Below, in pieces: positions 1 to 7,188 of a stretch of DNA of 64,000 bases. The position numbers were made by a program, and so were the translations under genes. Numbering within the stretch: the stretch's first letter is position 1; every line of letters starts with the position of its first letter. The notes beneath the pieces are model-generated. The model was not told the origin of the DNA, ran no database searches, and worked only from the letters and a program-made list of their open reading frames with translations. Source of the stretch: Poriferisodalis sp965204195 (GTDB taxonomy: Bacteria; Actinomycetota; Acidimicrobiia; Acidimicrobiales; Poriferisodalaceae). The DNA lies in assembly GCF_965204195.1 (NCBI RefSeq), contig NZ_OZ241975.1, forward strand, positions 3,410,001 through 3,474,000, in the 5' to 3' direction.

Positions 1-156
1 GTCAGCGGTCGTAATCGCGCAGGGTGGACGCGCTCGACCGTGGATCTGCGCCCCAGAGTCTCCGGGATAGGTCACGTCCGGTCTGAGCATGCCCACGACC
101 TTGGCGAGGCCGAGGATGTCCGCGTCGAAATAGAAACGGACCGTGGCAAGCTTCAC
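1..156 (-). CDS. DUF5615-like (PIN-like) toxin, C-terminus beyond window
   Basis: The first 52 codons of a gene that runs off the left edge. It starts with GTG at 156, overlapping the stop of the upstream antitoxin by 4 bases (GTGA). The protein begins VKLATVRFYFDADILGLAKV and continues with LRPDVTYPGD. This matches the start of DUF5615/Mut7-C PIN-like toxins, where the early FDAD aspartates contribute to the predicted nuclease site. The tight coupling to a DUF433 protein supports a TA module. The rest of the active site cannot be seen. Confidence 0.7.
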   Translation of the reverse strand, partial: MKLATVRFYFDADILGLAKVVGMLRPDVTYPGDSGAQIHGRARPPCAITTAD

Positions 157-851
157 GCGGCCTGCGCTGCGACACGCGATGTCTCATAGGCGGCTGCCCA
201 CCTGACGCTCTCAAGGCCTAGGTCGAACTGCTCGGCTACCTCGCTCTCGGTCTCGCCTCCGTCGAGGTGCTCCACGATCGCCGCCGTGCTGATGCCCGCG
301 ATCGCCGGACGGCCGAACCGGTGGTCAGGACGGCAGCGCACTGGCGACGCCTCGTCGTCGTGCGGCCGCCACGCGACCGGCCGATCACCGTCCCATTCGA
401 CTCGCTTCACGAACGAGTCAGCAGGCGGCAACAGCAAAGGCTGACCGTCCACGAGAGCGATGAGACGCAGCTCACCGCGTAGCTCGCACAGCTCCTGGAA
501 GCGGACCAGCAGCCGCCGTCCCTCACCGACCCACGGCACGGCGTACGCCAACGGATGCGCCACGCCCAATTCGTCTCGCAAAGCAGCGACGAAGCTGCGG
601 ATCTCGTGAAGCCGGACACGTAGCTCACGCGTGTACTGGCGCAGGAGCCCAGCCTCGACAAACTCCGGCCACGTAAGGCTCGTGTCGCCAGTGGCCGCAG
701 CCCGCAGTACTGGGTCATAGCGGCGGCCACGACGCTCGCCTCCCTCCAACCACCAGCCGAGTGTGCTCCGGCTGACAGCGAGGATCTCCGCAGCATCGCT
801 CAGCGAGTACACAGGCCGGCCCAGATCGAATTCGCGCATTCCGTTCAGCAT
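153..851 (-). CDS. DUF433-domain antitoxin
   Basis: A 232-residue protein. Its N-terminus (about residues 8-35, VYSLSDAAEILAVSRSTLGWW) looks like a MerR/excisionase-type winged helix for DNA binding. Its C-terminus (about 175-225, RPAIAGISTAAIVEHLDGGE) matches DUF433, found in antitoxins paired with DUF5615 toxins. I infer that it neutralises the toxin and represses the operon. The ATG at 851 is preceded at short spacing by GGAG. The stop codon overlaps the toxin start. An in-frame ATG at 839 is a weaker alternative start. Confidence 0.75.
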   Translation of the reverse strand: MLNGMREFDLGRPVYSLSDAAEILAVSRSTLGWWLEGGERRGRRYDPVLRAAATGDTSLTWPEFVEAGLLRQYTRELRVRLHEIRSFVAALRDELGVAHPLAYAVPWVGEGRRLLVRFQELCELRGELRLIALVDGQPLLLPPADSFVKRVEWDGDRPVAWRPHDDEASPVRCRPDHRFGRPAIAGISTAAIVEHLDGGETESEVAEQFDLGLESVRWAAAYETSRVAAQAA

Positions 852-1118
852 TCACTCCAGTCGCCGAGTCCGTCGAACATCATCACTACCACCAGTTGCC
901 CCTGAGCAGCGACAGGATTATCGGAAGGCCGCGGATCGAGACCGCGGACGGCATCCCCGACTGAACCAACTCGGCAGATCAACCGCGCAGCAGGCGGGTC
1001 ATTCCATTTCATGTCGAATTGTGACGTGTATTGATCCTGTCGACTCTCGAATACAAATACATATCCATAGAATCGATCCTACGATAGCTATAAGTAGTTC
1101 CCATTAGCTGAGTGTCAG
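852..1118. other. Intergenic region with AT-rich stretch
   Basis: No convincing gene. About 1010-1110 is clearly AT-richer than its surroundings and carries TATAAG- and TAGCTG-like -10 candidates before the ATG at 1119. It is therefore the probable promoter region for the HTH gene to its right and perhaps for the divergent antitoxin gene to its left. Confidence 0.4.
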
Positions 1119-1595
1119 ATGCTGCGAGACAAACGAGCCCAATCACGACGCCGGCTCGACCAGCGCTTTGGCCGACACGGTGACCTCGCTGATCTTGCCC
1201 CCCCTCCCCAGGGCTGGATCCGCACGCTGCGTGACTCACTGGGGATGACCAGCGGAGACTTGGCCCGCCGCATGGGCGTTCACCCATCGCGCATCCCCGC
1301 CATCGAACGAGGCGAGCGAGAACGGACGCTCAAGCTCGACACCCTCACCAGGGTCGCCGATGCCATGCAATGCGACCTCGTCTATGCACTCGTGCCCCGC
1401 ACAGGCCTCGACGGAATGGTCGACGCTCAAGCTCGGCTCTGCGCCATCAGGCACTTGCAAAGCGTCATGGCCCACTCGCGGCTAGAGGACCAAGAAGTCA
1501 CCCCCGAAGATCTCGAAGCGCAGATCGCGGACCTCGCCCTCGAATTCAAGCGTCGGCGTGACCTCTGGCGTACAGACGAGGACGACCCCCGATAG
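1119..1595 (+). CDS. mmyA: Mobile mystery protein A (XRE-family regulator)
   Basis: 158 residues. After a basic start (about 1-30) comes GWIRTLRDSLGMTSGDLARR and an XRE helix-turn-helix (about 33-90), then CDLVYALVPRT and a helical tail. This order is characteristic of the TIGR02612 'mobile mystery protein A' family. That family normally sits beside mobile mystery protein B, a Fic-domain protein. No Fic gene follows here: the next gene is convergent and unrelated. It is therefore an orphan regulator or antitoxin, possibly left after loss of its partner. ATG at 1119 was chosen as the first in-frame start. Confidence 0.75.
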   Translation: MLRDKRAQSRRRLDQRFGRHGDLADLAPPPQGWIRTLRDSLGMTSGDLARRMGVHPSRIPAIERGERERTLKLDTLTRVADAMQCDLVYALVPRTGLDGMVDAQARLCAIRHLQSVMAHSRLEDQEVTPEDLEAQIADLALEFKRRRDLWRTDEDDPR

Positions 1596-1624
1596 TCAAC
1601 GTCGGCATGTCGCCCGCGCAGCGC

Positions 1625-2029
1625 TCAGCGGGTTCGGCGGAGGGCGGCGACTAGGCCGAATGCGAAGCCGACAAATTCGATGAGCGCCAGGTTGAGTGCC
1701 GTGTGGAAGAACACGCCGGCGCTGTCGCCGACGACGTTGGAGTGCAGGTCTGGGCTGTCGATCACGAAGTGCAGCAGGTAGCCGAACACGAACGAGGCGT
1801 ACATCGAGGCGGCAAAAAGCGCAGCACCCATCCGGAGGCTGCGACGGAACGCCAGCCACACCGCGGCCAGCGGCAGCAGCGTCACGACCACCGCGATGTA
1901 CACCTGTTGGACGGCCGGTATGGGCACGTCCGCAGCCGCGTGACTGTAGGTATGCGTCAGCCCGACTCCGAGATGCAGCGCAGCGATCCCAGCCAACGTG
2001 AACTGCTCGAACCTCCCGGACGCCGCCAT
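1625..2029 (-). CDS. Small integral membrane protein, function unknown
   Basis: 134 residues with four hydrophobic segments (about 10-28, 38-60, 67-88, 105-128). The polar stretch HTYSHAAADVPIP lies between the first two and FVIDSPDLHSNVVGD between the last two. The histidine and aspartate residues near the membrane face are notable, but I do not recognise the family. The start ATG has GGGGGTGAT directly upstream. It stands alone, convergent with the regulator gene on its left in window coordinates. Confidence 0.6.
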   Translation of the reverse strand: MAASGRFEQFTLAGIAALHLGVGLTHTYSHAAADVPIPAVQQVYIAVVVTLLPLAAVWLAFRRSLRMGAALFAASMYASFVFGYLLHFVIDSPDLHSNVVGDSAGVFFHTALNLALIEFVGFAFGLVAALRRTR

Positions 2030-2179
2030 ATCACCCCCAATTGTCGCGGCCGCTCAATGCCGTGCAACACCGATGAGACACCCGAGTGCCGCCTGTGGAC
2101 ATCGGCGGCGATGCCCCGCAATACCCAGGTGAGCTGCCAGCGACACAACGCCAGGCGATATTGGCGCAACTGAAATAGA

Positions 2180-2209
2180 TTGCTTTATGGTTGCATCAGC
2201 GCATAGTGT
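2180..2209 (+). promoter_or_regulatory. Leaderless promoter of the Xre/RES pair
   Basis: TTGCTT at 2180-2185 and TAGTGT at 2204-2209 are separated by 18 bp. The -10 box ends 6 nt before the GTG at 2216, so transcription should start at or within a base of the start codon. No Shine-Dalgarno sequence is present, which agrees with a leaderless transcript. Confidence 0.55.
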
Positions 2210-2215
2210 GCTGTT

Positions 2216-2983
2216 GTGGCCACTCTGGACGAACTGCTCGACGGCGACCTTGAGTCGGCATCGGAGGCGGCGGCGCGCGCCTTTCCCGACGTTGTCGCAG
2301 CGCTCGATGTGCTGGTCAAGGGACTCGACCGAGACGGCGATCTGGCAACAATTCGCCGCTACTGGTGGCAGATCGACACGGTATCGCGCACCTTGGCCGA
2401 CCTGCCCCGGCGCGAACCGGACTTCACCACGTACGTCAGCCGCACACTGCTTGCCAACCTGTCTCGACGGAGCGCTGCCGAGACCTACTGGGCGGCTCCG
2501 AGCGCAGATGGCATCGGCGCCCTCACCGTGCTCGTCGATCGCCTGCGAGGGGCTGTTCGGGGTCTGCCGCACGAATGCACCAAGCCACGCCTTGGCATCG
2601 ACGAGCATCGCTTCGCCTGGCTGCTCAAGTCGTTTAGCGACATCGAACTCGAACAGCGGTATGCCGAGCCGCTGCGCAGAGCGATGGCGATCCTCGATCT
2701 CTCCAGCCGCGATGTGGCCGAGATGATGGGGGTGACGCGCCAAGCAATCGAGAAGTGGCTGCTTGCCGGACCGCCGCCGGATCGGCTCGCCAAGGTGGGT
2801 GCCCTGGCCCAGATTGCCGACATCCTGCAGCACCGGCTCCGGGCCGGCATGCCTGCCGCAGTGGCGCGCCGCCATGCCGACGCGTACAGCGGCCGCAGCA
2901 TGCTGGAAGTCATCGCCGACGGCGAGCACGAATGGCTGGCCGACTCGGTGCGGGCGAGCTTCGACTACGCCACCGTGGCATGA
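2216..2983 (+). CDS. Xre-like antitoxin of a RES/Xre toxin-antitoxin pair
   Basis: 255 residues. A helix-turn-helix lies near the middle (about 160-190, LDLSSRDVAEMMGVTRQAIE), within a mostly helical protein. The next gene starts in an ATGA overlap and encodes a RES-domain protein, so this is most likely the Xre-type antitoxin that binds the toxin and represses the operon. It is longer than many Xre antitoxins (about 120-160 residues) because of an extra N-terminal region of about 150 residues. The GTG start at 2216 was chosen from the leaderless promoter spacing. Confidence 0.75.
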   Translation: MATLDELLDGDLESASEAAARAFPDVVAALDVLVKGLDRDGDLATIRRYWWQIDTVSRTLADLPRREPDFTTYVSRTLLANLSRRSAAETYWAAPSADGIGALTVLVDRLRGAVRGLPHECTKPRLGIDEHRFAWLLKSFSDIELEQRYAEPLRRAMAILDLSSRDVAEMMGVTRQAIEKWLLAGPPPDRLAKVGALAQIADILQHRLRAGMPAAVARRHADAYSGRSMLEVIADGEHEWLADSVRASFDYATVA

Positions 2984-3492
2984 AGCTCGTCACAGTCCAC
3001 GTCGGCGGTGAGCACTACCGCATCGCCGATCCCGACTGGGGCGACCCGCTCGACTCCTCGTATGCGGCACGCGGCGGGCAGCGGTGGAACCCGCCGGGAC
3101 TCCCATGCCTGTACCTCAACAGCGACTTGGTTACTGCGCGGGCGAATCTGACCAAGCGCTTCGCTGGGCTGCCTTACGGACCTGACGATCTCGACCCTGC
3201 CACGGCGCCGCTGCTGGTTCAGGTGGACGTGCCGGAGGGTCAGGCGGTCGATGCATATACCGACGCGGGTCTGACAACTGCGGGCTTGCCGACGAGCTAC
3301 CCGCTCGACAACGACGAGCACCTCATCCCTCACCGCATCTGCCAACCCATCGGCCGAGCGGCATTCGACGCTGGACTCGATGGCGTCGACTGCCGCTCGG
3401 CCGCACCCGGCGGCACTCGAGAACTCGCGTGGTTCCCGCGCAGCATTGAGGTGCAACCCCGAGCGCGTCTCACCTTTGAGCAGTGGTGGTAA
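2980..3492 (+). CDS. RES-domain toxin
   Basis: 170 residues. RES toxins, named for conserved Arg, Glu and Ser residues, degrade NAD+ and resemble ADP-ribosyltransferases. The early HYRIADPDWGDPLDSSY and RWNPPGLPCLYLN match the family's NAD-binding front half. The position where many RES proteins have an ALAE-type glutamate reads TARANL here, so the canonical Glu may be replaced or displaced. The ATG lies inside the antitoxin stop (ATGA), indicating translational coupling. Confidence 0.75.
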   Translation: MKLVTVHVGGEHYRIADPDWGDPLDSSYAARGGQRWNPPGLPCLYLNSDLVTARANLTKRFAGLPYGPDDLDPATAPLLVQVDVPEGQAVDAYTDAGLTTAGLPTSYPLDNDEHLIPHRICQPIGRAAFDAGLDGVDCRSAAPGGTRELAWFPRSIEVQPRARLTFEQWW

Positions 3493-3617
3493 CGGCCGAA
3501 CAGTCGGCGAGCCTCAGCACTCGCCGCTGTCGCTGGCGCGGCATGTCACCCGGAGTTGCTTGTGCCATGACCTAGCTTGGTCGGGGCTTGCAGCTGGTGA
3601 AACAGTCAGGACTGGGT

Positions 3618-4166
3618 ATGCGCTCTCGGGGAACGATCACTGTGTTGATGGCGGGGCTCCTCGCCTTGTCAGGGCTTGCCGCCTGCGGCGGGGATGACGG
3701 CGACGACATCGCCGGTGTCGGCCAGCGGGCAACAGCCGCTATCGCGGGGCCCGACGGGTCGCCGATGGGCACCGTCACTCTGGAGCAGGGTCCGAACGGC
3801 GTGCTGGTGTCTGCCGACGTCAGCGGGCTGACGCCGGGTCCACACGGGTTCCACATTCATGATGCGGGCGCATGCACACCAGACTTCTCCGCCGCCGGCG
3901 GCCACTTCGCCCCCAGCGGTCACGGCCACGGGTTCATGTACGGCGACGACCAGCACGCCGGCGATCTTCCCAACCTCTACGCCGCCAGCGATGGCACTGC
4001 TCGGGCCGACGTTTTCACCAGCAAGATCACGCTCGCGGCTGACGCCGACACCACAGTGTTCGACGCCGACGGCTCGGCCATCATCATTCACGCCCAGCCC
4101 GACTCCTACGGCGCCGAACCCGGCGCCGGCGACCGCGTGGCCTGCGGCGTGATCGAACGAAGCTGA
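3618..4166 (+). CDS. sodC: Cu/Zn superoxide dismutase, lipoprotein
   Basis: 182 residues. It converts superoxide to hydrogen peroxide and oxygen outside the membrane. A signal peptide ends in the lipobox SGLAAC, so it should be lipid-anchored. Metal-site motifs are present in order: GFHIHDAGAC, GGHFAPSGHGHG and IIIHAQPD. The terminal GDRVACGVI carries the electrostatic-guidance Arg and the second disulphide Cys. ATG 3618, after GGACTGGG, is preferred to an upstream TTG at 3588 because it begins a normal signal peptide. It may protect the envelope from oxidative attack. A cytosolic Fe/Mn enzyme is encoded at 60952. Confidence 0.92.
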   Translation: MRSRGTITVLMAGLLALSGLAACGGDDGDDIAGVGQRATAAIAGPDGSPMGTVTLEQGPNGVLVSADVSGLTPGPHGFHIHDAGACTPDFSAAGGHFAPSGHGHGFMYGDDQHAGDLPNLYAASDGTARADVFTSKITLAADADTTVFDADGSAIIIHAQPDSYGAEPGAGDRVACGVIERS

Positions 4167-4203
4167 ACCGCACGACACCTGCGAACCGCTACTCGGGCTG
4201 CGC

Positions 4204-5355
4204 ATGACGTGGGGCAGAACTGATCAGCCTGCGTCACCCAAGGCTGGCTCGCGCCGCTGGCTGGCCGCCATCGCAGTGCTGGCATCATTCGCACTCTTCG
4301 GGCTGACGGGTTGCACCGGCGAACCGCCGGTCTCGACGGTGCCGGCCGATTCGAGCGAACCAGGCGAGCGGCAATCGGGCAGCTCCACCGCAGAGACACT
4401 CGTGCGGTACGGGTTCTATGCCTACTTCGAACCGGTGAGCGCGCTGGCCGACGGCCAGAACGATCAGCACAGCGAGCATGACGCTTCGGGCAACGGCCAG
4501 CGGCCCTCAGACCGAGGCGGCCACATCGGGTACGAAGCCGACCTGCTGAGCGCCATCGAGGCAATGGACGGGTTCGGGCTGCGTTTCGTCCGAAGCCCGA
4601 TCACCGAGTGGCCCGGCATCTGGCTGATGGCGGCGTCGGATTCCTTCGACATGACCGGCGGCGGCATCACTGCGCTCGACAGCCGCACGCGTGACGCCGA
4701 TGGCGCCACCGTCATCGCCTTCACCGAACCGCACATCGAGTTCCGTCAGTCGCTGCTGGTGCGCTCCGCCGATGCCGAGCGCATTCGGAGCCACGGCGAC
4801 TTGCGCGCCACCGACCGTGTGGGTGTGCTCACCGGCACTACCGGCGAGGCACGGTTGCTGCAATTGCTCGGTATCACCGACGACGGCCGACTTGCCCCAG
4901 GCACCCGTGTCCACATGCCGGCAGGCGTGGTGCTCGTCGGTGATGACGGGCGGCACAGCATCACGGCAGCCGGTGCTTCGGCCGATCTCGCTCACCGGAC
5001 CCGCATCGAGCCGCCCGACCCGAACCTGCCCGATGTGGTGTATCCGGGCCAGTCGGCGGGCGAGCAGGAGTTGCTCGACGCGCTGTCCCGTGGCGACGTG
5101 GACGCCATTGCCGGGGGCGCCATCGGCAACGCCGCCGCGGCGTTCGACTCAGACGGGGAATTCGCAGTCACCGCACTCGATGAGGCTGTCGAGCACGGCG
5201 GCTTCGCCATCGACGCAGCCAATGCCGAACTGCATTCCGCGATCAACACCGCCGTTGCCTGGCTCACCGACAACGGCCGTATCGGTATCACCGACTGGCT
5301 CGCCGACAACACCGTCTTCGCCACGCGCGCCCGCCAGTGGCAGCCCTCGGGCTGA
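4204..5355 (+). CDS. Solute-binding lipoprotein (SBP family 3-like)
   Basis: 383 residues with an N-terminal signal and the lipobox GLTGC (Cys about 37). A low-complexity linker follows, then a periplasmic-binding fold. ETLVRYGFYAYFEPV and HIGYEADLLSAIEAM correspond to the usual start of SBP_bac_3 proteins, and FTEPHIEFRQSLLVR and RVGVLTGTTGEARL to the hinge regions. No ABC permease or ATPase is adjacent, so the ligand and partners are unknown. Family 3 members usually bind amino acids or dicarboxylates, but here the substrate is not inferable. Confidence 0.75.
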   Translation: MTWGRTDQPASPKAGSRRWLAAIAVLASFALFGLTGCTGEPPVSTVPADSSEPGERQSGSSTAETLVRYGFYAYFEPVSALADGQNDQHSEHDASGNGQRPSDRGGHIGYEADLLSAIEAMDGFGLRFVRSPITEWPGIWLMAASDSFDMTGGGITALDSRTRDADGATVIAFTEPHIEFRQSLLVRSADAERIRSHGDLRATDRVGVLTGTTGEARLLQLLGITDDGRLAPGTRVHMPAGVVLVGDDGRHSITAAGASADLAHRTRIEPPDPNLPDVVYPGQSAGEQELLDALSRGDVDAIAGGAIGNAAAAFDSDGEFAVTALDEAVEHGGFAIDAANAELHSAINTAVAWLTDNGRIGITDWLADNTVFATRARQWQPSG

Positions 5356-5428
5356 GGGCGGTTACGGTGCAGGCGCGCGGACGGCTAGGGGACAGCACGC
5401 GCAGCGTGAACGCCAGGGGGCCCTTCGC

Positions 5429-5824
5429 ATGAGCACCGAGCGGGTTGTCATTGTGGGCGGGGGTTTCGCTGGGCTCAGCGCTGCCTACACGCTGATGAAG
5501 CGGGGCATCACTCCCCTGTTGCTCGAGGGTTCCGACCGGGCAGGCGGGCGCGGCAAGGGCGAGCAGATCGACGGCTTCTCGGTGGACATGGGCGCGTTCG
5601 TCTTCACCGCCACCTACGACACCGCCTTCCGCATCTGCGAAGAGCTGGGGCTGCCCGGGATGCTCGCCGCCTTGGCCGATGTGCCCGAGCAGCTTGCGGG
5701 CAACATCGACAACCTGTTCCTGGCAGGCGACTACATGGGCATCCCATCGGTCAACGGTGCCCTCTCCACCGGCGAAAGCACCGCCAACCACGTCGCCGGC
5801 CTGCTGATGTCCGTCGCTGGCTAG
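5429..5824 (+). pseudogene. FAD amine oxidase with the middle deleted
   Basis: 131 residues, against about 420-480 for intact flavin amine oxidases and phytoene-desaturase-like proteins. Residues 1-75 are a normal Rossmann start (VVIVGGGFAGLSAAYTLMKR, then DRAGGRGK). After LGLPGM it jumps directly to what is normally the C-terminal end: PEQLAGNIDNLFLAGDYMGI then PSVNGALSTGE. The roughly 300-residue substrate domain is missing in frame. The reading frame is open, so a short protein could be made, but it lacks most of the catalytic domain. ATG follows AGGGGG. Confidence 0.8.
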
Positions 5825-6046
5825 GCGCTGTCGTTTGAAGCGCTCGCCACGGGCGCCGAGGAGTTGCCTGGCCTCAGGCGTCGGGGCTGTCGCTGCCGGT
5901 GTAGAAGGCGAGGGTGCGCGCGGCGGCGGCACGCGCCTGGTCCGGATCACCGGCGGCACCGCCCCGATGTGCCCAGCAGGTGAGAACGTCATGCCGCCGG
6001 TATTTCAGCAACCCCCGGCGTCCGCCGCCGCCAAGTGATGGGCGGT
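5825..6046. other. Intergenic; possible gene remnant on the minus strand
   Basis: The minus strand is open to a stop at 5874-5876, with a coding-like ending that includes DPDQARAAAARTLAFYTGSD. No start codon or recognisable domain accompanies it. It may be the tail of a lost gene downstream of the MazF-like toxin. No other structure is evident. Confidence 0.25.
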
Positions 6047-6361
6047 TCAGAGTCCGATGAGGTCGGCGATGAGTTCACGGATCTGCCGCAGCGCGACGGA
6101 TCCGATGTTGGTGCCTGTCTCTTCGACGACGCGGTCGACGCTGAGCGTCGTGGGCAGATGCGCCTGGGCCACACCGAAGCCGGCAACGTCGACCTCGCTC
6201 AGCCACCCTCGCCTCGTGGTCGTGCAGGGAACGACCACGATCGCGTGCTGACGAAATTCGAGGACGTCATCGGACGTGACGACGATCGCCGGCCGCACGA
6301 ATCCCGGCTCGCCGCTCGCCGGCGCCCCGAAGTCGCAGTGGGCGACGTCACCCGCTCGCAT
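6047..6361 (-). CDS. MazF/PemK-like toxin
   Basis: 104 residues from the chosen ATG at 6361. The start MRAGDVAHCDFG, then RPAIVVTSDDVL and VVVPCTTTRRG, match the MazF/PemK endoribonuclease fold; these enzymes cut mRNA at short motifs. An ATG at 6385 would add eight residues before the canonical beginning, so 6361 is preferred. The gene overlaps the 3' end of the antitoxin by 14 nt, indicating translational coupling. Confidence 0.75.
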   Translation of the reverse strand: MRAGDVAHCDFGAPASGEPGFVRPAIVVTSDDVLEFRQHAIVVVPCTTTRRGWLSEVDVAGFGVAQAHLPTTLSVDRVVEETGTNIGSVALRQIRELIADLIGL

Positions 6362-6569
6362 CGAGGACATCGCTGGCCGACGCATCCAGCACGGCCTGGT
6401 CGTCGGCGCTCAGCGGGGCGCTCGCGAGCTGAGCCCCGATGATGCGGCGGCGTTCCCGCTGGATCAGCTTCTCGATCTGGGCGTCGAACGTCAGCCCCTC
6501 ACGATCGGCAAGCTGACGCAACGCATCCCGCGTCCGCACCGAAACCTTGATGGTAGTCGAATCGGACAT
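6348..6569 (-). CDS. MazE-like ribbon-helix-helix antitoxin
   Basis: 73 residues. It begins MSDSTTIKVSVRTRDALRQL, a ribbon-helix-helix start, followed by a helical arm (IEKLIQRERRRIIGA) that would wrap the toxin. Starting at 6569 places a perfect TATACT box 7 nt upstream, giving a leaderless transcript. The alternative ATG at 6590 has an AGGGG sequence but would place the promoter inside the gene. It overlaps and precedes the MazF-like gene. Confidence 0.75.
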   Translation of the reverse strand: MSDSTTIKVSVRTRDALRQLADREGLTFDAQIEKLIQRERRRIIGAQLASAPLSADDQAVLDASASDVLDASG

Positions 6570-6576
6570 ACCACTG

Positions 6577-6582
6577 AGTATA
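6577..6582 (-). promoter_or_regulatory. -10 box of the MazEF-like operon
   Basis: TATACT on the minus strand, separated by 7 nt from the ATG at 6569. This is the closest match to a consensus -10 box in the window. No clear -35 box was seen. Confidence 0.5.
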
Positions 6583-6621
6583 TCTGTCATGCATCCCCTT
6601 CGGTCGCTGGCAGCGCCGAAT

Positions 6622-7086
6622 TCAGTCGTGTCCCGATTGCGGTGAGTCGAGCGACAGCACGAGAGTCAGAGCTTGGCTGGGGTCGGTCGGTGCATCGTTT
6701 GCGACGACCGGACGAAAGCCCGCGGCCCCATAGAGCGCTGCCGCGGCGGTGTTCGCAGGGAACACCTCGAGCGAGACGGACTCGAGCCCGAGATCTCGGG
6801 CCCATGTGATGCCGGCTGCAAGCAACTGCTGGCCGTACCCCCTGCGCCGAAATGCAGGCGCTACCCACATGCCCCAGATCACGGCCTGCGCCTCGATGGA
6901 GGTCGAACCGATGCCCATCATCGCCTCGGCCCGGCCGTTGATTTCCACGACGAATACCGCACCACCACGCCCCGCAACGTTACGGCGGCTGTCTCCATGC
7001 GGAATCGGGACATAATCTTCGGACGAGTTCCGTTCTGGCACCAACCCGTATGCAGAAGCCTCGTCCTGCTCAACCCGCCCCGGCTT
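6622..7086 (-). pseudogene. GNAT acetyltransferase with lost N-terminus
   Basis: The C-terminal two-thirds of a GNAT enzyme is clear: VEINGRAEAMMGIGSTS, the acetyl-CoA motif VAPAFRRRGYGQQLL, then NTAAAALYGAAGF. Upstream the frame reads EQDEASAYG and stops at 7087-7089 with no ATG or GTG that would restore the usual first 30 or so residues. A TTG at 7044 is the only near candidate. The break lies about 85 bp from the insertion duplication beside tRNA-fMet. It is therefore probably a decayed gene, although a short protein from TTG cannot be excluded. Confidence 0.65.
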
Positions 7087-7171
7087 CTAGCGGACCTCGT
7101 GCGCCTGGTTCCGAGACCCGTCGCACGGCGACGCTGGGCAACGGTCAGGTCGTTGAACTGGCCAACATGTC

Positions 7172-7188
7172 CTTGGTGGCGGGGGCAG
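7172..7188. repeat. Left copy of 17-bp direct repeat (target duplication)
   Basis: CTTGGTGGCGGGGGCAG, identical to 8461-8477. The right copy contains the 3' end of tRNA-fMet. The two copies abut the two ends of the IS481 element exactly, as expected of a target-site duplication. Seventeen bp is slightly long for this IS family. Confidence 0.8.
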
